64,000 nt of DNA from Saprospiraceae bacterium (GTDB lineage: Bacteria > Bacteroidota > Bacteroidia > Chitinophagales > Saprospiraceae): the NCBI GenBank assembly GCA_016717655.1, contig JADKFC010000030.1:298229-362228 (forward strand). Direction: 5' to 3'. Both the position numbers and the translations under genes were made by a program. The notes below the pieces were generated by a model. It was given only the letters and a program-made list of their open reading frames with translations. It did not search any database and was not told the DNA's origin. Positions 18,667 through 27,010 of this stretch are shown here, piece by piece (positions within the stretch are counted from its first letter, which is position 1; every line of letters starts with the position of its first letter).

Positions 18667-18686
18667 AGTTAAAGTATTTAAACAAC

Positions 18687-18989
18687 TTATTCTTCTGATC
18701 CATAAATATCAAGCGTATCGCCTGCAGCAAGAGTAATAACGGCTTTTTTAACCGATGATACCCTTCCTCTGATAATGCCTGATTTGGTATTTCTAACCTT
18801 TACTTTGCCTGGATTTACCATGGTATTTACACCATTAACGGTAACATCCGGAAACATTGCAGAAAAGGCTTTGTGTATTTCCAGCTTATTGGCGCCTTTG
18901 TCTACCAGAAAAGCATACTGATTCAGCTTTCCTGAAATCTTCTCGGCTTTCTCCGAGATGATGGGTTTGATGATGATATCTTTTGCCAT
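18687..18989 (-). CDS. rplW: 50S ribosomal protein L23
   Basis: L23 forms the trigger-factor and SRP docking site at the tunnel exit. The sequence IIKPIISEKAEKISGKLNQY, FLVDKGANKLEIHKAFSAMF and the Pro/Lys-containing loop VNPGKVKVRNTKSG fit the family. The length is 100 residues. It starts 5 bases after the sequenced rplD frame ends. Confidence 0.96.
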   Translation of the reverse strand: MAKDIIIKPIISEKAEKISGKLNQYAFLVDKGANKLEIHKAFSAMFPDVTVNGVNTMVNPGKVKVRNTKSGIIRGRVSSVKKAVITLAAGDTLDIYGSEE

Positions 18990-19013
18990 GACTATTACGT
19001 GTTGAGGCCTGGA

Positions 19014-19630
19014 TTAAACAAATTTAGCAACTGCGCTTTCAAACAAAACCATATCTGTTGCATTGAGCACTTCAAAGTATTGATGTCCTTCACATTCATC
19101 AATCTGGCATTTTCGATGTTTCTGCCTGACAGATATACATTTTCATTATAGTCTGGAAGTACGATCAATGCGCTTTTCACATCGTTTACGCCCAAACCTT
19201 TCATTACTCCTGCGAATGTTTTGGTTTTTGGAGCATCGTAGTTGAGATCTTCAACTACTTTTAACTTACCATTCTGCGCTTTCAAAGAAAGAGCAGAATA
19301 CCTGGCCAGTTTTCTCACTTTTTTATTCAAAGAGAAATCGTAGTCTCTTGGTCTTGGACCAAAAGCCCTGCCACCACCTCTAACGGTAGGTGACTTCAAA
19401 GAACCAGCTCTGGCACCTCCGGTACCCTTTTGGCGCTTGAATTTTTTGGTTGTTCTTGCGATCTCCCACTTTTCTTTCGATTTGTGTGTACCCTGACGTT
19501 GAGCAGCATTGAACTGTTTAACTGCCAAATACATGGCATGTTCATTGGGCTCTATGCCAAAGATTGCATCAGGAAGCTCAATTGATCTGCCTGTAGATTG
19601 TCCATTTGAATTTAATACATCTATTCTCAT
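19014..19630 (-). CDS. rplD: 50S ribosomal protein L4 (frameshifted near the 3' end)
   Basis: L4 lines the tunnel and, in some bacteria, represses the S10 operon. The tunnel loop (KGTGGARAGSLKSPTVRGGG, then RAFGPRPRDY) is intact. As sequenced, the last ~25 residues are aberrant and the frame runs to 18995. Restoring one base at C19073 (plus strand), so GAA GTG follows ACT TTG, gives TLEVLNATDMVLFESAVAKF and a stop at 19014-19016, the normal L4 ending of about 205 residues. A sequence error is the likely cause, since L4 is vital and the rest of the gene is conserved. Confidence 0.95.
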
Positions 19631-19636
19631 CTGGCC

Positions 19637-20257
19637 TTACTTTTCTAGTACAACAAAAGATCCGTTATGACCGGGAATAGCTCCCTTAACCAGGATCAGA
19701 TTTTTTTCTGGAAGCAATTTTGCAATCCTTAGGTTTTTGATGGTAACCTTGTCGTTACCCATCCTACCAGCCATTCTCAGACCTTTGAATACCTTTGAAG
19801 GGTACGCAGAAGCACCGATTGAACCCGGAGCCCTTAGTCTGTTGTGTTGACCGTGAGTGGACTCACCGACACCGCTAAAGCCATGTCTTTTGACAACACC
19901 CTGGAAGCCTTTACCTTTAGAGGTACCTACCGCTCTGATCTTATCTCCTTCGGTAAATACTTCGTCAATAGCAATGGTGTCACCCAATGATTTTGAGATC
20001 GCGAAATCGCGGAATTCAGCTACTTTCCTCTTAGGAGTAGTTCCCGCTTTCTTGAAATGACCCATCATCTGATTTGAGGTGTTCTTCTCTTTCGCCTCAC
20101 CAAAAGCCAACTGCACAGAGTTGTAACCGTCGGAATCGACGGTCTTTACTTGGGTGACGACGTTAGGTGTAGCTTCCACCACAGTAACTGCGATGTACTT
20201 TCCCTCAGCATCGAAAATGCTGGTCATACCAATTTTTTTACCAATTAAACCATTCAT
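19637..20257 (-). CDS. rplC: 50S ribosomal protein L3
   Basis: L3 begins large-subunit assembly and reaches the peptidyl-transferase centre. MNGLIGKKIGMTSIFDAEGK, GTSKGKGFQGVVKRHGFSG and the hallmark GSIGASAYPSKVFKGLRMAG are present, with length 206. It is the second gene of the S10 operon. Confidence 0.98.
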   Translation of the reverse strand: MNGLIGKKIGMTSIFDAEGKYIAVTVVEATPNVVTQVKTVDSDGYNSVQLAFGEAKEKNTSNQMMGHFKKAGTTPKRKVAEFRDFAISKSLGDTIAIDEVFTEGDKIRAVGTSKGKGFQGVVKRHGFSGVGESTHGQHNRLRAPGSIGASAYPSKVFKGLRMAGRMGNDKVTIKNLRIAKLLPEKNLILVKGAIPGHNGSFVVLEK

Positions 20258-20323
20258 AGTTTATAATTTTGGCGCAAATAATGAAGAATGCAGCAGCCTA
20301 CTGCACCCTGTGTTTAAAATAAA

Positions 20324-20632
20324 TTAAGTTAATTTGACCTGGATGTCCACTCCACTGGGAAGTTCCAACTTTGAGAGTGCGTCGACCGTCTTTTGGGTAG
20401 GCGTGAAAATCTCGATCAATCTTTTGTGGGTACGCAATTGGAACTGCTCACGAGATTTCTTATTGACGTGCGGTGAACGCAACACGGTAAAGATCTCTTT
20501 ATCAGTGGGCAGCGGAATCGGGCCCGAAATAACGGCCCCACTATTCTTAACTGTTTTTACGATCTTCTCTGTACTCTTATCAACCAGGTTGTGGTCGTAA
20601 GAACAAAGTTTGATCCTAATTTTTTGATTCAT
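20324..20632 (-). CDS. rpsJ: 30S ribosomal protein S10
   Basis: S10 is in the 30S head and, as NusE, takes part in transcription antitermination. KIRIKLCSYDHNLVDKSTEK, SGPIPLPTDKEIFTVLRSPH and VDALSKLELPSGVDIQVKLT cover the whole 102-residue protein. It is the first gene of the S10 operon, with its own well-formed promoter immediately upstream. Confidence 0.98.
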   Translation of the reverse strand: MNQKIRIKLCSYDHNLVDKSTEKIVKTVKNSGAVISGPIPLPTDKEIFTVLRSPHVNKKSREQFQLRTHKRLIEIFTPTQKTVDALSKLELPSGVDIQVKLT

Positions 20633-20669
20633 AACCCTTAATTAATATATTACTTTTTAAAAGTGGCTG

Positions 20670-20700
20670 CAAAGGTAGTGAAAATAACCAAACAGCCAAA
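20670..20700 (-). promoter_or_regulatory. Bacteroidota-type promoter of the S10 operon
   Basis: On the minus strand TTTG (20697-20700), exactly 19 bases, then TACCTTTG (20670-20677): a perfect match to the Bacteroidota sigma factor consensus. It lies 38 bases upstream of rpsJ and downstream of the fusA terminator, so the S10-spc-alpha genes form a transcription unit separate from str. Confidence 0.8.
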
Positions 20701-20730
20701 TTATTTTTTAAAAAAAATCGTTTTATATAC

Positions 20731-20763
20731 AAAAAATATGCCCCGGCGAATGGTCGTCGGGGC
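20731..20763 (-). terminator. Terminator of the str operon after fusA
   Basis: The minus strand carries a GC-rich hairpin (GCCCCGACGA, loop CCAT, TCGCCGGGGC, one mismatch; 20740-20763) followed by ATATTTTTT. It starts about 14 bases beyond the fusA stop and should end the rpsL-rpsG-fusA transcript. Confidence 0.8.
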
Positions 20764-20776
20764 AATTTCTTCATTA

Positions 20777-22912
20777 TCAAGCTTTTACCGCACCCTTGGA
20801 TTTGGCTATTACTGCCTCCGCCACGTTCTTCGGTGCTGCGGCATAATGCGAAAATTCCATCGTACTGTTGGCCCTTCCTGAGGTGATGGTACGCAACTCT
20901 GTTACATAACCAAACATTTCAGCCAGTGGCACTTCTGCCTGGATAGAGATGGCACCACCCGTTCTTTGCTCCTGTCCTTTAGGCAAGCCTCTCCTTCTGT
21001 TCAAGTCACCGATAACGGCTCCTGTGTACTCATCTGGTGAAACTACCTCCAATTTCATGATTGGCTCCAACAATACCGGATTACACTTCTTAGCTGCTTC
21101 CTTAAAGCCTTCCTTGGCACACAATTCGAACGCCAAAGGCTTACTATCCACGGCGTGGGTCTGACCATCATAAAGTCTTACCTTCATGCTGTCGATGTTG
21201 TAACCGGCAAGGATGCCATTGTCCATCATGGAGTTGAATCCCTTAACAATGGATGCATGGTATTCTTTTGGTACTGAACCTCCGAAAATATCATTGACAA
21301 ATTGCAACTTGGTCTTACCACTCTTGAATTCATCGCTTTCCAAAAACTTCTCATCAGCAGGGCCGAGTTCGAAAGACATTTGGGCGAAGAGACCCGAACC
21401 ACCCGATTGTTTTTTCAAACGCTCTGTGTGATCTACTGTGGTTGTCAAAGCTTCTTTATAAGATACCTGAGGTGCTCCCTGGTTGCATTCAACTTTGAAT
21501 TCTCTTCTCAAACGGTCAACAATGATCTCAAGGTGAAGCTCACCCATACCACTGATTACGGTTTGATTGGTTTCATCATCATATTTTACACGGAAAGTAG
21601 GATCTTCCTCCGCCAATTTGGCAAGGGCCATTCCGAGTTTATCAAGGTCTTTCTGGCTCTTAGGCTCAACCGCGATACCGATAACCGGCTCTGGGAAAAC
21701 CATGGATTCCAAAATGATGGGGTGACCTTCTGCACAAAGGGTATCCCCTGTACGGATGTCTTTAAAACCTACACCCGCAGCAATGTCTCCAGCTTCTACC
21801 CTGTCGATGGCATTCTGCTTGTTGGCGTGCATCTGGTAAAGCCTTGAAATCCTTTCTTTGCTGTCAGATCTTGTATTTAAGATATAAGAACCGGCATCCA
21901 ATGCTCCTGAATAAACACGCATAAAGCAAAGACGACCAACATAAGGGTCGGTTGCAATTTTGAATGCAAGGGCAGTGAATGGTTCACTGGTATCTGGTTT
22001 TCTGATTTCTTCTTTGTCTGTCTTAGGATTGGTTCCTTTTACTGGAGGTACATCCAATGGACTTGGTAAGAATGAACAAACGGCATCCAATACGGCCTGA
22101 ACTCCTTTGTTTTTGAAGGCAGAACCACACATCATAGGTACGAATTTGAGATCGCACACAGCTGCACGAATGGCTGCTTCCATTTCTGCCTGACCGATAG
22201 AGTTAGGATCTTCAAAGAATTTTTCCATCAGGGTCTCATCGTATTCAGCAATGGCTTCGAGCAATTTTTCTCTCCACTCAGCTACAACGGGAACCAAATC
22301 CTCAGGAATTGGAATTTCTTCAAAAGTCATACCCTGATCTGCTTCATTCCAAATGATGGCTTTGTTGGTAATCAAATCAACAACACCTTTGAAACGTTCT
22401 TCTTCGCCAATTGGCACTTGAAGAGGAATAGCAAGGGAACCCAATTTATCTTTTACGTCCTTTACTACTTCAAAGAAGTTAGCACCGGAACGGTCCATTT
22501 TATTTACAAAACCAATCCTTGGCACACGGTAGTTGTCTGCCAAACGCCAGTTGGTTTCTGATTGAGGCTCAACGCCTGATACAGCACAGAATAAGAAAAC
22601 CAGACCATCCAATACGCGGAGTGAACGGTTTACTTCTACTGTAAAGTCAACGTGACCCGGAGTATCGATGATGTTGAAGGTAAAGTCGGTACCTCTCCAG
22701 TTCCAGGCAGCTTTGGTTGCTGCTGAAGTAATGGTAATACCTCTTTCCTGTTCTTGCTCCATCCAGTCCATGGTAGCTGCTCCATCGTGAACCTCACCAA
22801 TTTTGTGACTTACCCCCGTATAGTAGAGGATACGCTCCGTGGTGGTGGTTTTACCTGCATCGATGTGGGCGGCAATACCAATATTTCTAGTATATTTAAG
22901 ATCTTTAGCCAT
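20777..22912 (-). CDS. fusA: Elongation factor G
   Basis: EF-G is the translocation GTPase. G1 AHIDAGKTTTTERIL, G3 DTPGHVDF and G4 NKMD are present, followed by the EF-G domains II-V (for example ISGMGELHLEIIVDRLRREF and LNRRRGLPKGQEQRTGG). The length of 711 is normal. The product is cytoplasmic. It is the third gene of the str operon and tuf does not follow, which is usual in Bacteroidota. Confidence 0.98.
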   Translation of the reverse strand: MAKDLKYTRNIGIAAHIDAGKTTTTERILYYTGVSHKIGEVHDGAATMDWMEQEQERGITITSAATKAAWNWRGTDFTFNIIDTPGHVDFTVEVNRSLRVLDGLVFLFCAVSGVEPQSETNWRLADNYRVPRIGFVNKMDRSGANFFEVVKDVKDKLGSLAIPLQVPIGEEERFKGVVDLITNKAIIWNEADQGMTFEEIPIPEDLVPVVAEWREKLLEAIAEYDETLMEKFFEDPNSIGQAEMEAAIRAAVCDLKFVPMMCGSAFKNKGVQAVLDAVCSFLPSPLDVPPVKGTNPKTDKEEIRKPDTSEPFTALAFKIATDPYVGRLCFMRVYSGALDAGSYILNTRSDSKERISRLYQMHANKQNAIDRVEAGDIAAGVGFKDIRTGDTLCAEGHPIILESMVFPEPVIGIAVEPKSQKDLDKLGMALAKLAEEDPTFRVKYDDETNQTVISGMGELHLEIIVDRLRREFKVECNQGAPQVSYKEALTTTVDHTERLKKQSGGSGLFAQMSFELGPADEKFLESDEFKSGKTKLQFVNDIFGGSVPKEYHASIVKGFNSMMDNGILAGYNIDSMKVRLYDGQTHAVDSKPLAFELCAKEGFKEAAKKCNPVLLEPIMKLEVVSPDEYTGAVIGDLNRRRGLPKGQEQRTGGAISIQAEVPLAEMFGYVTELRTITSGRANSTMEFSHYAAAPKNVAEAVIAKSKGAVKA

Positions 22913-22955
22913 TTTTGATTTTAGCTATGATTATTTAAGGTTGTTAAAAAAGAGA

Positions 22956-23423
22956 TTATGAACGGAAGTGTGCAAACGCTCTGTTGGCCTCAGCCATTCT
23001 GTGCGTATCTTCTTTCCTTTTAACAGCTGCTCCTTCACCTTTAGCCGCTGCAATCAGTTCAGCTGACAGTTTTTCTGCCATCCCTTTACCGCTACGCTCT
23101 CTGGAGAACCTAACAAGCCACTTCATACCGATTGATACCCTTCTTTCAGCCCTGATTTCAGTAGGGATCTGGAAGTTGGCACCACCGATACGTTTGCTTC
23201 TCACTTCTACCTGTGGCATTGCATTGTCCAATGCTTTGCGCCAGATTTCATGTGGGTTATCTCCGGTCTTTTCCTGGATCTTATCCATTGCTTCGTAGAA
23301 AATATGAAAAGTGGTAGATTTTTTACCTTGCCACATCAGGTTGTTGACAAACTGAGTAACTACAGGATCTCCGTATCTTGGATCTGGTGCAATTACCCTC
23401 TTTTTTGGTTTTCTTTTTCTCAT
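22956..23423 (-). CDS. rpsG: 30S ribosomal protein S7
   Basis: S7 starts assembly of the 30S head and lies at the E site. RYGDPVVTQFVNNLMWQGKK, ALDNAMPQVEVRSKRIGGAN and KRKEDTHRMAEANRAFAHFR are typical. The length of 155 matches the family. It lies between rpsL and fusA. Confidence 0.98.
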   Translation of the reverse strand: MRKRKPKKRVIAPDPRYGDPVVTQFVNNLMWQGKKSTTFHIFYEAMDKIQEKTGDNPHEIWRKALDNAMPQVEVRSKRIGGANFQIPTEIRAERRVSIGMKWLVRFSRERSGKGMAEKLSAELIAAAKGEGAAVKRKEDTHRMAEANRAFAHFRS

Positions 23424-23452
23424 TGTATGATCAAAATAAAATTGTCAATTAA

Positions 23453-23824
23453 TTATTTAGGCCTCTTTGTTCCGTACTGTGAACGGCTCTTCTTACGGTT
23501 GTTCACACCGGCGGTGTCGAGTGCTCCCCTTACGATGGTGTAACGTACACCCGGAAGATCTTTAACCCTTCCTCCTCTCACCAACACGATGGAGTGCTCC
23601 TGAAGGTTGTGTCCTTCTCCCGGAATATAACAAATTACCTCTAATTGGTTTGTCAACCTCACCTTGGCTACCTTTCTCAATGCTGAGTTTGGCTTCTTAG
23701 GAGTTGTTGTGTACACCCTTGTACAAACACCCCTTTTTTGTGGACATGCATCAAGTGCGCGCGACTTTGATTTTGACACAATTTGTGTCCTACCTTTTCT
23801 TACTAATTGGTTAATTGTAGGCAT
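23453..23824 (-). CDS. rpsL: 30S ribosomal protein S12
   Basis: S12 governs decoding fidelity and streptomycin response. MPTINQLVRKGR, the TTPKKPNSALRKVAKVRLTN loop (with the wild-type Lys of the streptomycin region) and GVRYTIVRGALDTAGVNNRK cover the family. The length of 123 is standard. It is the first gene of the str operon, with a promoter about 70 bases upstream. Confidence 0.98.
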   Translation of the reverse strand: MPTINQLVRKGRTQIVSKSKSRALDACPQKRGVCTRVYTTTPKKPNSALRKVAKVRLTNQLEVICYIPGEGHNLQEHSIVLVRGGRVKDLPGVRYTIVRGALDTAGVNNRKKSRSQYGTKRPK

Positions 23825-23895
23825 TGGTCCCTAAAATTTTATGTTTAATTCTTTAAAATTCAACTGTTTATAATACACTTTTTCCAAAGGAAGTG

Positions 23896-23931
23896 CAAAG
23901 GTAAGGTTTTTTTTGATATTTAAAACAAAAA
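23896..23931 (-). promoter_or_regulatory. Promoter of the str operon (rpsL)
   Basis: On the minus strand TACCTTTG (23896-23903) has TTTTTG (23926-23931) 22 bases upstream, close to the Bacteroidota consensus. It precedes rpsL by 72 bases. The spacer is a little longer than the usual 19. Confidence 0.65.
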
Positions 23932-24107
23932 TTTTGAAAATAATTCATTGACCTTGAGCGACTATCTGATTTCTTTGTAAGCTCCCCTCACTTCTCAAAA
24001 TACCTGCCTTCCAAGCCCTCATTTGTTTGATTTTTGTCAATCCGGCTCCCTTCCCCGAATCGGTCATTCGATTTTTTAACCGGGCTAAAAATCAAGCCAA
24101 GCTTTAT

Positions 24108-24115
24108 TATCTTTG
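24108..24115 (+). promoter_or_regulatory. Candidate -7 box for the alpha/beta hydrolase gene
   Basis: TATCTTTG matches TAnnTTTG and ends 29 bases before the chosen ATG at 24145. No clear TTTG lies at -33. The stretch 23825-24144 otherwise holds only this box and the divergent rpsL promoter. Confidence 0.5.
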
Positions 24116-24144
24116 TAACTTTATTGCAATTATCACAATTTCAA

Positions 24145-25146
24145 ATGGTTACATATAAAAAAGTCATCCTTCTGCTCCTGACCCCCATCGTTATCTACTT
24201 TATAGGTCCAAAGGTCGGATTTCAGCCCATTGACCCCAAAAGTCCCCCGGTTAAAATGGCCCTCACTGAGCTCGATGCATGGATTGCTGCAAAAGAATCT
24301 TCTGTCAGCGACCTAAAACCTAACAATGAAGCAAAGATTATTTGGAACGACTCGGTTCCCAGGAAAACAAAATTTGCAGTTGTCTACCTCCATGGCTTCT
24401 CTGCCTCCTGGATGGAAGGCGACCCCGTAAACCGAAATTTTGCAAAAAGGTATGGCTGTAATCTCTATTTAAGCCGACTTGAAGACCATGGGCGAAGAGA
24501 TTCTAACTCTTTTAATACCTTAACACCGGACAATTTTTACGAATCAGCCCAGCAAGCTTTAAACATAGGTAAGCTCTTGGGTGATTCGATCATTCTTATG
24601 TCTTGTTCCACTGGTTCTACCCTATCCATTATGTTGGCCAGTCAATATCCCGAAATTCACAGCTTCGTCATGCTTTCACCCAATATAGACATCAAAGACC
24701 CAATGTCGGCTTTGACCATTGGTCCCTGGGGCTCTCAGCTAACTTCACTGGTACTGGGCAGCGACTACAATCACATTACCTATACAGCAGAAGCTCAAAA
24801 ATACTGGAATCCGGTCTATCACAAAAACGGCATATTTACGACCAAAAAGATGATTGTTGACCAAATGAACGAAAAAAGTTTTGCCTCCATCCGCCAGCCT
24901 CTCTTTATGTCCTATTATTACAAAGACGAAGACCACCAGGACGATGTGGTTTCTGTGCCCAGGATGTTGGATTTTTACGAACAGGTAGCTACACCGGCAT
25001 CCAAGAAACGGAAATACGTTTCTACTACTGCCAATTCACATGTAATTGCATCGGGCATCCAAAGCAAAGATTGGGAAGGAGTACAAAAAGCTTGCTACGA
25101 CTTTGCGGAACAGGTTTTGAAATTGAGTCCTGTTGTTTCTAAATAG
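24145..25146 (+). CDS. Alpha/beta hydrolase, membrane-anchored or secreted
   Basis: The protein has a hydrophobic N-terminus (VILLLLTPIVIYFIGPKVGF), which may be a signal anchor, followed by an alpha/beta hydrolase fold. The oxyanion-type YLHGFSASWMEGDPVNRNFA comes first and the nucleophile elbow MSCSTGST contains the likely catalytic Ser. A late His in TANSHVIASG is the likely third triad member. The substrate is unknown; lipase/carboxylesterase-like activity is inference. I choose the ATG at 24145 because the frame upstream overlaps the -7 box. It converges on the DUF3857 operon with only 7 bases between the stops. Confidence 0.8.
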   Translation: MVTYKKVILLLLTPIVIYFIGPKVGFQPIDPKSPPVKMALTELDAWIAAKESSVSDLKPNNEAKIIWNDSVPRKTKFAVVYLHGFSASWMEGDPVNRNFAKRYGCNLYLSRLEDHGRRDSNSFNTLTPDNFYESAQQALNIGKLLGDSIILMSCSTGSTLSIMLASQYPEIHSFVMLSPNIDIKDPMSALTIGPWGSQLTSLVLGSDYNHITYTAEAQKYWNPVYHKNGIFTTKKMIVDQMNEKSFASIRQPLFMSYYYKDEDHQDDVVSVPRMLDFYEQVATPASKKRKYVSTTANSHVIASGIQSKDWEGVQKACYDFAEQVLKLSPVVSK

Positions 25147-25153
25147 GGGCTGC

Positions 25154-27010
25154 TCAATTTTTTACCCACACCAGCTTCGTTCTCTCCGCCTGGTACATGT
25201 CATTGTTATATTTTACAAAATCGTTGTATTTCGTTTTATCGAAGTTACCCCGATATTGAATTCTTTTCCTAACAATGGTAAGTGTGCCATTATTCACTTC
25301 CGTTCGCATTTCAAAGGACCCAAATTCATTGGATAGTGACAACGTTTTACCGCCACTTTCCAAACGATAAGCCTCCGGAATTGAAAATAAAAATGTGTCT
25401 ATCTCGGTAAAAGCGCTGTTGAAATACAAGTCATTTAACCTGGCTGTGTCCTTTAAGAGTCTTTCATGAACCGTATTGGTAAATACAGGGGTCATAAACA
25501 TCCGAGGGCCGGAAACGGAAACAGCTTTGCTCACGGTGAGTTTTAAATCTACATCGGCTACTGCTTGCTCTTTATGGGCATTGATGACTACCCTATTCAC
25601 CACATACGATGGAAGTGAAAAAGCCGACTGCCAATACCTTTCTTTGATCGATGGATCTGCCTCATGCCGAAGTTGTCGCAATACATCCTGGCTCTCATTT
25701 CTGCAGATCATGCTGATATCCACTTGCAGATCACCCCCTTCCTCCAGCTTTGCCATCAGGCTGGCAGTAGCTGTATTGTCATTGTGGTCATACGAATTGG
25801 TGGATACCAGGTGACTGTTGCCCTTTTCTATGACAAGGGCTTTCCGATTGCCCGTAAACCCTCCCTGGTAACCACAAGGATCAAATCTGCTGGTGCATTC
25901 CAGCCATGTAGTATCGTGCTGGAAGGGCACACAAAGAATGGCGTGGTTGAAGGGGTCATAGATAAATGAATTATCAACTCCATCCGGATTTTCACCTGCC
26001 TCAACCAACACATAATTGCTTTTTATGCCTATGGCAGAAAGCATGGCCTTCATTAAGTTGGATAATCCTTTGCAATCTCCATACCCATTGGCATAAACTT
26101 CATTGGCCGGTATAGGTTGGATGCCACCAACGCCCACCTGAACACTTATATATCGGGTATTATTCTGAAGGTATTCATAGATCTTTTTTACTTTGCCTGC
26201 TTGCGATTCGTTTTTCGTTATTTCGGTAAGTTCGTTGACCAACGCCGGGCTCAACACATCCCTGCCCTCATTTAATTCCACAATCAATTCGCCATAACCT
26301 TTCCAATCAGCGGCTGATGCTTTAAATCCACCATAGGAGCATTGGTTACAAAACACATCGAGGGCTTCGTACCATGTGCCAAAAGGTGGTGAATAAGGTT
26401 CGGCTTCTTCTGCTTTCAGGTTGGTAACCGTGTAAGTCAGTTTTACCTTATCCTTGTTTTCTGTTTTGTCTATTGATCCCCGACCCCCTTTCATTCTGTA
26501 ATTGGGTGCTAACTCTTTTGGAAAAATTAAATTTCCAATAAAACTGTCAACCGCCACCGAAGGACTAAAACGAGGATTAAAGCTGATGCCATACATATTG
26601 TGGCTCAACTTTCGGGTATAGGAATAATAGATTCTGTAGGGATACTCTCCTGAATTAAACTGATGAGATTTGACCCTTGCATCACTAAAAAGTGAAAAAC
26701 CATCGTAAGCGGGTCTGTCCTGAATTTCTTTGGATCTGACACCTCTCAATTTGTTCCCAGCAAAATCAAACTGGGCACCTTCTATGTCTTCAACCACCAC
26801 ATGTTTGTTGTAGGATATCATCAATTTTGAAAGTTCGGCGCCTCGAGCATTCCAAACGATGGCAGCATACTGATAGGTAACTTCAACCTCATCTGTAGAT
26901 TTCATGTCCACCAACTTTACTATTTTGGTATAAGTAACATCCGGTTTTACCGGGCCTGCACAAAGTGCCACCGACAAGAAGAAGCCAAATAGGGTACCTA
27001 TTTTTTTCAT
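25154..27010 (-). CDS. Secreted DUF3857/transglutaminase-like protein with catalytic residues
   Basis: A signal peptide (MKKIGTLFGFFLSVALCAGP) leads into a DUF3857 beta-sandwich domain, then a transglutaminase-like domain at residues ~280-400, then a DUF3858-like C-terminal region. The papain-like Cys is in NGYGDCKGLSNLMKAML and the His in DPFNHAILCVPF. An acidic residue in WLECTSRFDPCGYQG may complete the site. Family members are predicted periplasmic or surface proteins of Bacteroidota with unknown substrates. The start overlaps the stop of the upstream paralogue by ATGA, so the two are translationally coupled. Confidence 0.85.
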   Translation of the reverse strand: MKKIGTLFGFFLSVALCAGPVKPDVTYTKIVKLVDMKSTDEVEVTYQYAAIVWNARGAELSKLMISYNKHVVVEDIEGAQFDFAGNKLRGVRSKEIQDRPAYDGFSLFSDARVKSHQFNSGEYPYRIYYSYTRKLSHNMYGISFNPRFSPSVAVDSFIGNLIFPKELAPNYRMKGGRGSIDKTENKDKVKLTYTVTNLKAEEAEPYSPPFGTWYEALDVFCNQCSYGGFKASAADWKGYGELIVELNEGRDVLSPALVNELTEITKNESQAGKVKKIYEYLQNNTRYISVQVGVGGIQPIPANEVYANGYGDCKGLSNLMKAMLSAIGIKSNYVLVEAGENPDGVDNSFIYDPFNHAILCVPFQHDTTWLECTSRFDPCGYQGGFTGNRKALVIEKGNSHLVSTNSYDHNDNTATASLMAKLEEGGDLQVDISMICRNESQDVLRQLRHEADPSIKERYWQSAFSLPSYVVNRVVINAHKEQAVADVDLKLTVSKAVSVSGPRMFMTPVFTNTVHERLLKDTARLNDLYFNSAFTEIDTFLFSIPEAYRLESGGKTLSLSNEFGSFEMRTEVNNGTLTIVRKRIQYRGNFDKTKYNDFVKYNNDMYQAERTKLVWVKN

